Below, in pieces: positions 48,395 through 59,225 of a DNA stretch of 64,000 nucleotides. This DNA is from Hedera helix (lineage: Eukaryota; Streptophyta; Magnoliopsida; Apiales; Araliaceae), in assembly GCA_947179155.2 (NCBI GenBank), contig OX359283.1, positions 11,954,847 to 12,018,846 of the forward strand. Reading direction: 5' to 3'. The notes beneath the pieces are model-generated. The model was given only the letters and a program-made list of their open reading frames with translations, did not search any database and was not told the DNA's origin. The position numbers and the translations under genes are program-made. Numbering within the stretch: position 1 is the first letter of the stretch; every line of letters begins with the position of its first letter.

Positions 48395-50372
48395 ATACCA
48401 GTCTACAGCCTTTGGTCATAATCATACCAAACAACAGTTCATCTTTGCCCCAGGCCAAAGAGAACATTCACCACGTGCCTTAAAAGACAAATCATCAAAT
48501 ATATCGCCTTTAACCTATCAACGTCTTTAACCTATCAACACTTTTATCCAATCTGTGCCCCAGGCCACAAATATCAACAATAATTTGATTCTTGATTATT
48601 AGAATAATAACAGAGATATTAATAACGAACAGAAGAAACAGGATAAATAATAAATATCAGAAGTTTATAATTTTTACTTTGTGCAGATTCAAATAATATT
48701 CAAATTGTCAACATGATGTGGAGTGAAATTCAAAAATGATATTCAAGATCCACAGTTCAGAATAACGGTTACAGTTCAATAGAAAGGTTCACGTAAATAG
48801 GAAGGTGCAATTGAAATGATATTAAATGAAGCACAAACTGTTAAGAAAATTATAATCATTTCAAAAGTTTTACCAGACAATACTTACCATAGTAAGTTTA
48901 AGAGTATAAAAGAAATGATATCCCTTACCGTAGTAAGTTTGAGTAATGAAAGATGAAAAAGATAGTATCCCTTACAAGTAAGAAAGAAAATAATATCCAT
49001 TTATGATGATGAAAATAATGACACCCCTTATCTTATCACGTGACTGAATATTGATAAAAATGAGGTTGATCAACCTATATATTTATAATATAATTAGTAA
49101 TTACGACATATAAATTTCAAGGTGTATGATAACTCATATATTATAAACTATCAAATTATTTATATAATATAAATTTTTGTAGTGTAAAATAATAACTTCA
49201 AAAATAATTTTTGAAATAATATTTCAAAATAAATATTTCAAAGAAAGCTTTTTAAAATAAATATTCTCAAAGAAGAGTCTTATAAAGGAAGATTTATGAA
49301 TACCGTGTGAAATAGGTATTTGTGCAATTACTACTCTTTAATAAAATACTTACTTGAAAAATTTCTGCACTCCTTTTAATTTGCAAACACTTCAGATAAT
49401 CTCACTATTCTCAGAGAAAACTCACAAAATACTTGTAAATTTTTTTTATGTTTTAGGTGTGATTTTTTTATTCAGCTGAGCAAACTATTTATAGGAGAAA
49501 ATAAGGTACTATGCGGTAAGTGAGCAGTTGGCATGCAGCATGCCAGTGCTGAAAATTCAGCAAAGGCAACAGCAGCCGCTGCTACCAAACTTTCCTAGCA
49601 ATTCAATTCACATGCACATTCCTCATGTGGCCCCCACATGTTTACTATTTAAAATAGTAATTTTTTATAAAATTTATTTATTTATTCTTCCTGTGGGTCT
49701 TATATATATAATAAAATAATGTTACAATAATATAAATAAGGTAAAAAATACGTTACAGATCAATATTAATATAATTTACTATATATTCGCTACTATGATA
49801 ATTATTTGGTTCAATAATTTTAAATACAGTGCACCAACAATTATTGACTTAATGATATGAAATACAATGTTATGACAATTATTGAATCAATAATGCAAAA
49901 TACTGTGTAACAACAATTATTGATGAATACTGTGCAATGACCACGTTATCAGATCAATAATATGAGACACTGTGAAATACCGTGTGCTACTGTAGAATAC
50001 TGTGTGCTACAGTAAAATATCATAAAATACCATATGTTACTATGCTTTTATCATCGGTATTTTAACCGTTAAAAGTGATAACTTCGTTGACTATTTTTAT
50101 TTAAAAAATGTTACTTCTGTCGTTTTCTATATCCGATAAATATTCTGTTGTGGGGTCCACCAATGATTAGTTATTTCGGCACCGTCGTACGATCGAATAT
50201 TCCCTGACAAAACGAATATTTTTCGACAAAACGAATATTATCCGATATAATAAAATTTATACATAACATCCTTAACTTTTAACTTTGTCAATTTAACCAC
50301 TTATTGTTTCAAGAAAAAATATATATATGAAGAAAAATTAATTTTGTATTTTATAAAATTCGGGGTCTTACA

Positions 50373-51554
50373 GTTGTAGACTTATCCCATATTAATTGGG
50401 ATTTATTATTAAATACTTGTTTTTTTTTTTTTTTTCTGATTGCAGGGCAACATGAATTTTTAAGGTTCAAAGCACAAAAGTCTCATAGTCCATTTTCTAC
50501 TCCACGAGTAAGGATGACTCACTAAGGATAGAGTGATTACAAATGTCACAGTTCGCAAAGAACTTTACACAATTGATTTACAAAGAGTCCTTCAAGTCAT
50601 GTAAACTTAGAATACAAAGATCACTTAGATCTTAACTCAATCGCTAACAAAATGTTGTAATGTGAGTCGTTGCTAAGTAGCTTTAAGTTCCTCTTCAAAT
50701 AATTTTACAGCAGTTTGAGTATATCATGATCATAGAATTGAGCAGTTAAACTTTCAACATTTTTATGCAGAAAATCAGTATTACTTCAATGTTGTTGTAA
50801 CAATTCTTTAATCGTCGTTCCTTAAAATTTGCTTGTTGAATTGTTACCATTACTCCAAATAGTCAGGGACACTTATCAATGTTTAATTCCTTTGGCTTCG
50901 AATATTGTTTATTGGACCACGAGCAATTATTTTTGTTCGTACTATGTTTAGTGCAGCAGTAAACGTGTGTCCTTGTCCTTGTATAGCTAGCTATTGAAAA
51001 AGCTGTGTTGTCTCTCTTATCTTTGTTGTCAACTCATATTAGATAAAATCACTTTCGAACATTGTGAGTCAAGGTTATGTGACCTTTGTCATCAACCTGC
51101 CATTGCTTGTTGAACCTCTACACTTTATGAAACTGATTATTCTTGTCTTTAGTGCGTGATCATAGAGTTGATTTTTAGATCGTTTATTAGTTCCTTGACT
51201 AAACGACACACTTTACGTTACCAGTGGCTTATGCGATATGGCTCTATGATTTAGCTTTCTTCTAAATGATCTCAGAGTACATTCTGATAGGTTTTACTGT
51301 CTTTCACTCTGTGATCTTAGAGCTTGTCCTGCTTTTACTCAACAAAAATGATTAAGTCTTCAAATTAACACTAATTATACTAATTACATGGTCTATTCTA
51401 CGACCATGGATCTACTTAACAAGTTAAATCCTTAACTAAGTCCTTTTACAAAGAGTATTATAAGGAATTTATAAAACTTATTTTATAGATATATATATTA
51501 ACATTTAGTCATCATCAAATTTACATAGGATAAACATAAATGCTAGTATTAACA
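50373..51554 (-). repeat. SIRE-like Ty1/copia LTR, boundary uncertain
   Basis: On - the repeat starts TGTTAATACTAGCATTTATG right after a purine tract (AAATAGGGGAGAG, 51555-51567) that follows TTTTGTCATCATC, and it contains TTGATGATGACTAAATG soon after its start. GTCATCATCAAA...GGGGGAGA before the LTR and GATGATGAC inside are typical of SIRE/Maximus elements. Its other end is not clear: it may lie near 50440 or, beyond the inserted solo LTR, left of 42254. Confidence 0.55.
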
Positions 51555-51861
51555 CTCTCCCCTATTTGATGATGACAAAATAAGTAATTTTCATCAACCA
51601 TCAATCTCTATTATGCAAGACAATACAAAAATTAAATATTCCTTATATACAGTGAATAACTGTATTATTTAGAGAAAAACATAAATTTTATTGATTGATA
51701 ATTAAAAAGAATTATAAAGTATGAGATACAAATTACAAGATTTTACAAATTTCTAATATAATCTACGTGTAGTTGTCTCTATTGTACCTAGGCCTCTTAG
51801 CAGGTCTGCTCCTTGAAGGATTTTGTCTTATATTCTATTCTTCTTTGGTGAAGAGCTCTCC

Positions 51862-53562
51862 TAGGATGATGTCGCAAGCACCCAAAAATAAAATCTTACT
51901 TTTGAAAAATATTATTGTAGTAGTGAAAGTAAGAGTCGAACCCACAGAGAGCGAATTATTTTAATAAATTCTAATGTTTTCAAAAATAACTAATTAAATG
52001 GGGGATTTTGAAATTATTAATTAACTAATTAAAATTCAAACAAATAAATAAAACTGAATAATAAATAAATATGAGAAAAATCAATTAAAACAAACTTCAG
52101 TTCCTTAGTTCAGTATCCCCTTCTTTTAATCAATAAATTAATCAAGTTATTATTATCTTTTCATTCAATTGAAATTAATAATCCTAGATAACCAACAATC
52201 GCCAAGCTACCCGAAATCCTCCTTAAATTATAAATCTAATGCAGCAATCGCTCACAAAAGATCCTAACTATCATACAACCTAGAACTATCAGTCTAGATT
52301 TAATATAACAGTTGTATTAAAAATTAGAGAATTAGATTATTCTAAGCAACAATCTCAACATCGCGGACCATTTAACTTGCCATCTTGATAATCATAATAA
52401 TATTCAAAAGTTTGACCACAATTAAATATTATTAACTGTTACTTATGATCAGATAAAATATCGTTTGCTTAATATCAAATCTTAATATAGAATATGACAA
52501 AAACTTAATTAATTCAACTGGCCAAATCAAATTAATCAAATAAATCAAATTAATCAATTAAAACAGATCATCAAGAATAAATCTCATGCATGAAGAAATA
52601 TATAATAAAACTCAATTAGAACATTAATTAAAAATAAGGTTCAACATCTCTTTGGAACTGAAAAATAAAATTAGCCAAACATAATAAAAATAATATACAA
52701 GAGAATGGAGAGATATCACCTAAGAGAGCTCCCAAAAACTTACAATGAATAATGAGAGAGCTTGACCCTCTATTTATAGGCATTTAACTTGTCCAAACGC
52801 TACCCTAATAGGATTTACAATTAAAAATAAAAGAAAAAGAAAAATAATTATTATCCTAACCCTAGTTGGAATTAAAATCCAATTTGGAATAAAAAAGAAG
52901 CAAAAATCTGAATTAATTCCGTTTCCAGCATTAATGCGCTTGCCAAACAGGGCCTTGACCGGGTCAATATTCGTTGAAACGCGCTGACAGCTGGCTTCTT
53001 TCTTTTCCCGCTGGCGCGTGTAAGTCACGCGCCTGTAACAAAATTTACATAGCCGCGCATTGCGCGGTCGTCCGTTTCTGTCAAATCGCCAAAACGGCGT
53101 CGTTCCAGTTCGCGGGCTAATTCTTTTCTTGCGCGCATTGCGCGGACTCATCTTTCCGGAAATTACCATCCTGCCCCTCCGTGTCTTTTTTATTTAATTA
53201 CGATTTTGCCATCAACGCTGGTTATTTACCAAAAGGCCATCATACTTTTGCTGAATTTACAAATTTGCCCCCAAGCTTATTTTTCCTACAAACTAAAATA
53301 TAAAAATATATAAAAATAATATAAAAATACTAAAAATCCTAAAAACACATAATAATAAATAAAACTCCTAAAATAAATAAAAACACATAAATAAAAAGAA
53401 ATATAAAATTACTATAAAATTACCTAAATTAACATAAATTAACTAAAATCCTATAAAACCTATTAAAACCAAAATATGCTAAATAATTAAACATTTAAGC
53501 ACACAATAAATATAAAAACTAAGTATTAGGGAATAAAAATACTGTATAATTTAGCCCTATCA
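51862..53562 (-). repeat. Solo LTR, Athila/Tat-like, 1.7 kb
   Basis: On - it starts TGATAGGGCTAAATTATACA and ends TGCTTGCGACATCATCCTA, with TCTCC on both sides (51857-51861 and 53563-53567). It is colinear with 42714-44308. TATA box CTATAAATAG on - at 52770-52779. The GC-rich module at 52920-53215 matches that of the Tekay-like LTR at 5405-5652 in opposite orientation. The ORF at 52774-53169 crosses the TATA box and looks like chance. Confidence 0.88.
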
Positions 53563-54196
53563 TCTCCTTTATGCATTTCTTCTTCAGTCTTCTTTGGGCC
53601 ACGGAAAGCTTGAATTTGAGGCTCTCCATCTATACACAACCCTTAAAGGTTTTAGTTGTCATACCTTGGGTCATTTATGATTGGAAGCCTAGAGTCCTAG
53701 ATGGTTAACTTAAAGGAATGTCAAAAACTATTGGTGCAGAGGCTGAGGATTAATGATGATCTAGCTCTCTTGTTCTTCTCCCTTTTTTTTATCAGTATCC
53801 TTTTTCAAATTCCTAACATATGCAATTAGATGTTTGACTGCCTCGATTAACTCCTTTAGTTATTTTATAGAAAAGATACTTCACTCTTGATTTTCTTAAA
53901 TTGCTTATTAAAATTAATCTATTGTAGGTAGACTGATCCAGGGCAGTGTCAATTCTTAAACTTGTTTTATCTATTGCATTTATTAGATCTATGAACTTGT
54001 CTTTTAGATCAAATACTCTATTAAATATTAACGCGATAGCCTCTTGGTTGATCTCTTAAAGAGTCTTGATACATGTAGTGTCATCATCAATCCTATTGAG
54101 ATATATCTCATCTCTCTACTTTAGAGTGTCATGAATAGAGTCAACAAGCCCCATTACTTGTTTTCTAACTCTCTCACCCATTTCTTTGGGGATTGT

Positions 54197-57100
54197 TGTG
54201 ACACCCCCAAATCACTTCACTTTCTATAGCTGATTTGATGCTCATTTTAAATGCTCAATCATTAGGTTTATAGATGATTTTTTGTATTCATAAACAAACT
54301 TTTTATCTTAATTCTCAAAGATCTTTTATTATTTCATACCAAGTCCTTATAATCAATGCAAGGGACTTAATACTCATTCATAACATTTTAACCTTAAGAT
54401 TTAGATATTTTATAACTTTACATATTTCAAGATTCATGGCTTTAAATCCTTAGGATTATTCTTGTGAATAGAGAATCTCGCGATGAATATTTGTATTTTC
54501 ACCCGTGATAAATATTTATATCTTCACCCGTGATAAATATTTACATTTTTATCTGTGATAAATGTTTATATATTTGTCCGGTGCAAAATTCTCTTTCCGT
54601 ATAAAACATACCCAACTAGTTAAAACCATCACTCGAAACACATTTGGTTATAGTGATATCTCTTTATATCAATAATCCTACTTATCTGACATTCGAAATA
54701 GTAATAACAAGTTTGTACTTGGTTCCGAGGAACCTAACGATGAATTTGACCATTTAACTTCGATTAGTCCTGTCTCGGATGCTTACAGTACCCACAAAGT
54801 TATTTACCATCCTCATTCAGATAAATAGATTATCATCAATACTATGTTAAGTTTTAACAATTCTAAATTTAATAAAGTAAAGACACATAATAAAAGAATG
54901 TAATAAAACTTGATAATATTAATATAATATTCGATCACATATGTTAAACTTGTTCTTAATACAAAATATCATTATGACTACAGTTATGAACAAGTAAGGA
55001 AAGCAATAAACTAGTCTACGCATTTCTTCTTTCCTTTCTTCTTTGAGCCGGAGCTCTTGGGTTTGTTTGCAAATTAGGTTTATTTGCAAGGGTAAGCTAA
55101 AATGCTCAACAATTCTTAAACACATAGCATATAAGTGAGCTCACACTGATATGGATTGTAAGGATTCATGACACAACAATTGATAATACAAATATTTTAA
55201 CATAGCAAGACTGAGTGGTGGTTAGACCTTGAATTGTTATTTGTCTTTCGACTTAGAACTATTTATAGTGGATATAGAAATGGGATCAACCTAACGACAT
55301 TCTATGTTATGCATAACATACACTACACTGGACAAATCATGAATAATGATGCATATTTGTTCATCTCAATTTACTTCACATGTCAGAATCGCCCCAAGAC
55401 AAAGTGGTTTGATTAATAAAGCATAGTTCGAAATATGTTACGAATAAACATTTTATTTGTCAAGTTATACCAAAATAAGAATCAATAACTTTCATATCAA
55501 AGATTATAACACGTTGTTTGTACAAGATGTATAAATCACATACAAAACAAGTAAACAAAGGTTAATGATAGAAAATTTGCCTTGAAGTTAACTTAGGGTT
55601 TTCTCGGTAATCGTTTAAATGCCTACACAAAGGGCTACGCGTACTCGAATGTTAGTCTATCAAATTTTCCTTCTTTATAAGTGTTTTTATAACTAAACTA
55701 GACTATTTTTATTGATGAAATCATTTGGTCAAGTGGCTAATTTAAAATCATTTTTTAAGCCCTTGAACTTGAGGGGTTACATAAATTTTTAACTTCGACC
55801 TCTTTTCTGGTAACTGCCATAACTTTATCATGCAGAAATATTTTAAGGTAATTATTGAGTCTAAATTGCTTAGAATTTCATAATCTACAACTTTCATTTA
55901 GGTTGCTAAGACATATTCTAACTTTAGATTTTCGTAAATTGGCTAAAACAGTTAGTGAGTATGCTTGGATCAAAATCTTTTGGGTTAACTATATGAAACA
56001 TGGTGCTGCTAGCTTTAATTCTTTAAGATATCATGTTATAAGACTCAATACCACTTTATAACATACAAATAATAAATCATAAACCTTCACATAGAAAAAT
56101 CCATGACTTTTGCTCAAGAACACACGAAGAACGAAAAATCGTACATGGCTACGACTTATGTTCTTGAGCTTTTGAATTTCATACTTAAAATAATTTGAGT
56201 ATTATAACTACTTACATATGTGATTATGACATTTATATTTGATATAATTTGGTCATTATAACGGCTTGTATGATTGATTATAACAATTATAATTATTGCT
56301 CAAGAACACACGAAAAATATGGAGAACGACAATCGTACATGGTTACGACGTACGTTCTTAAGCTTTATGCTATGAAATAAAATTCGACATTATATAACTA
56401 CTATAAAATGAAGAAATGCTCAAGAATACGTGAAGAATACGGAGAATGACAATCGTACATGGCTACGACTCGCGTTCTTGAGTTTTTTAAAGCTAAAGAT
56501 GAAAGAAAAAATTGAACATTATAATGACTAGAGATTATTTCTTTTAAAATTATAAGCTTTAACTATTTCTTTGCAATAAACTCTCAAGAACACTCTTATA
56601 TACGTGTATAGCTTTGATACTAGAATTTTAGCTTTGAAAATGAATGATAGAAATGAAGAGGTTAGCTTCCTATTTATAGAAAAATCAAGTTTCGTTAATT
56701 GCACGTTAGGGACTTGGCTTATTACGCTTTAGTACCTAGAAAAATTATACTTTGGTACCTTAGCATATTCTTAGAATATTCTTAAGGGCTTGCATCATCA
56801 TTGGATCACATTTCTTCTGATTAGTCGATTCATTTTCACTTGAATTTAGTTATAAACAAATCGTGCTAGTTTTTTCTCAGTTATGGTAATCGTGCTAGTT
56901 TTTCCTAGTTTGGTTAGACTAACTTAGTTACACATGACCTAATTTGATTTCAACTAATTATCTTAAACTTAGTTCATTATTTAGTTTTTCAGTTTAATTG
57001 ACCTTTACTGATTAAAAGTATAATATTACTGAGTTTTGATCCATATAAACACTATTTTGTGAAGTGAAAAGTCCAAAAGACTTGGCACGTTTTTTGGTGA

Positions 57101-57533
57101 ATAGTGTTTTCAACGACCGTTTCTTAGAAAATGGTTAAACGATCAAAAAGTCGAAAAAAATATTTTTTGTCATTTATCTATTTCATCATATTCTTGGCGC
57201 GCATTTTGAGATTTTTTATTTATTGGCTATTACATGTTTTCAAAACGTAGGAATGATGAATCTTGAAACAAAATGTCAATTTGATGTACATGTTTCGCTC
57301 GAGGGCCTAAGTTATTTTTCTAGGGTTTAGACCCTAGGGTTTAGCATTTAACTTCTTTTTAATTTTTTTTATAAAACTTTTATTCTCTTTTTACGTACTA
57401 AGGTTGGATACTCGAATTGAAACACAAAAATAAACATCAATGAAGACTCTATAACACATATAAGATGTAATTCAATCTTTATTTATTCATATAAAGTCGG
57501 ATTACAACTATCTCAAATGTTCGGAATATTACA
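54197..57533 (-). repeat. Solo LTR, Tekay-like, 3.3 kb
   Basis: From TGTGACACCCCCAAATC to CGGAATATTACA with ATTGT on both sides (54192-54196 and 57534-57538). It aligns along its length with the solo LTR at 36261-39905 but with many differences and deletions, so it is an older or more decayed member. TATA box CTATAAATAG on - at 56670-56679. The intron-like acceptor of its relatives is mutated (GCAA near 55071). Confidence 0.92.
56112..56485. repeat. Three hairpin modules in LTR
   Basis: GCTCAAGAACACACGAAGAA...GTTCTTGAGC and two further copies (about 56288 and 56408) repeat the arrangement at 38152-38537. The stems are less perfect here. Confidence 0.75.
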
Positions 57534-58418
57534 ATTGTTATCACAGCCACGACCACATCGTTCATGTTTTTCTAGAGATGATATGAAGTGAGTTGATAAC
57601 CTTTTAAATAGTCATCTTCTATTTCATCAAGAATCTTGGATGGTTTGCCCTTTGTAGGAACTGTGTAGAGTCTCGAGAATAGTTAATTGCGCATGCTTTT
57701 AAAATTTGCTCTATCTGAAATGTTATACCCTAAAAAGGTGTCTCAACTGTGTATGTATTGAAGTGAAGCCTGACGACAACTTTATTATTTAAACTTAAGG
57801 GAATGTTAGTGTTTGAAATTGATGGTATATATGTTAGAATATGTAAGTATGTATATGTATGTTGTTAGTACATATGTGTATACTTAAATGAATTGATGAT
57901 GATGAGTTGATTGTTAAACTTGATTGTGTGAAATAAGAAAATTGTTAAAGAATGATTCAATTATGAGTTTGTTAGTACTTGATGACTAATTTGTACAACT
58001 CTTAAAAGAACACATTGTACAAGAGCTTATAATTTGATAGGTTTATTAATGTATATTTGTAATCAGTAACTTTTGTGAAATCCTTAATAGTGAAATCAAT
58101 GTATAAGGACTTAGAATAGAAGATCAAACTTGTTAGGTTGATCTATGAAGAAAATTGAATGTATAGACATGTATCACTTTCCCATTTTTCCTGGATAATA
58201 TATACATACACTTTGCATTTTTCGATAATACGATTAGCAAATCATACATTACTTTCTACCATATAGGTTTAACAATTAAATCCGATTATTACAAATTTAC
58301 ATATATTTGCTTTACATGAATATCTTACAGATACAAATTACAATTTCTTCACGCATCTCCATGCATCCATACTTTTTACCTTAGCATCACCGGAACCTCC
58401 GGCCTTCTTGTATTCCAC

Positions 58419-58655
58419 CTGAAATGTTAGTTCATGGCAAGGGTGAGCACATAGGCTCAGCAAGTAATTCAGATAACACCTTTCATACTTACAATTAATA
58501 ATATGCGTCATGCATTCTTAACTTAACATGCTATGCTTAATATCACATAATTCATTTAACAATTAATTCACGTAGTAGCACATAAGGCACATTCCAAATC
58601 ATTTACTACCATCTAGTTCACCTAGAACCATAACACTTTTAGTCTGAAAACTTGC
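58419..58655 (-). other. Candidate GC-AG intron in LTR leader
   Basis: On - , ACAG/GCAAGT (donor from 58655) and CTAACATTTCAG/G (acceptor ending 58419, with a branch-like CTAAC), 237 nt, with the hairpin (58438-58465) inside, just before the acceptor. Confidence 0.4.
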
Positions 58656-59087
58656 CTGTGCGCTTTCATTTTACTTAACCTGTACTGCCTCGCTTGGCCT
58701 TGTCAATCATTTCTTGTCTCGGACCGCTACTTCGAGCCTTATCTGTCAATACAATCTACATTCATCATTATACCATCATACATATTACATAACTTATCAA
58801 ATTTAATCCATAATTGCATAACTACTAATCTCTATTCGTTTTACTTTTGATGTATCATACCTTATATAGGTTTATAATACATCCTACTTCCTTCCCGGCA
58901 TTTTTCATAATCGTTAACTCACTTTGGTTTAGCTTTAGGCATGCTATATTATGTCATCTATCATTTCATTATACCTTAATATCTTGTATATAGCTCATTT
59001 TTATTCATTTAGGGTTTACATAACCCATCCTTATCATTCTATATCAAAACATCGCGTTTCGGACCCTTTAAAATTTTTCTGGGCACT

Positions 59088-59225
59088 ATTCACTGCGCCC
59101 CGGCGCCGAACATCTCGCTGGGGGCGAGATGTTCTCGGCCACACCGTGCCCCGGCGGCCTCTGAACTCGCTGTCCGCGATTTCCTCGCAGCTATGAACAG
59201 TACACTGCGCCCCGGCGCAGTGCCT
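59088..59225. repeat. GC-rich island with perfect hairpins
   Basis: Inside AT-rich LTR: AACATCTCGC-TGGGG-GCGAGATGTT (59109-59133, perfect 10-bp stem) and CACTGCGCCCCGGCGCAGTG (59203-59222, perfect 9-bp arms). TGCGCCCCGGCGC also occurs at 59094-59106. Confidence 0.85.

Larger units (their letters stand above)
42254..50372 (-). repeat. Solo LTR split by two later solo LTRs
   Basis: From TGTGACACCCTCAAATC to CGGGGTCTTACA with GTTGT on both sides (42249-42253 and 50373-50377). After removing the two insertions (42714-44308 and 44480-48394, each with one TSD copy) it is about 2.6 kb. A TATA box CTATAAATAG lies on - at 49485-49494. Its termini and a weak GTGAGC hairpin near 42504 place it with the Tekay-like LTRs. 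The gaps between insertions hold only LTR sequence. Confidence 0.88.
51555..57720 (-). pseudogene. SIRE-like 3' ORF remnant, split by two solo LTRs
   Basis: Host DNA in three pieces (51555-51861, 53563-54196, 57534-57720) reads through on - once the two solo LTRs are ignored. The frame has several stops. Visible segments: PKEMGERVRKQVMGLVDSIH, then LDQSTYNRLILISNLRKSRV, and near the end SRPAKRPRYNRDNYT, a basic C-terminus close to the purine tract and LTR. Its position matches the extra 3' ORF (env-like) of SIRE elements, but I cannot confirm homology. It is clearly decayed. Confidence 0.4.

Noticed and set aside
52774..53169. 131-residue - strand ORF
   Set aside because: It lies in a solo LTR, covers its TATA box and GC-rich module, and its homologous region at 43590-43960 is not open in the same way.
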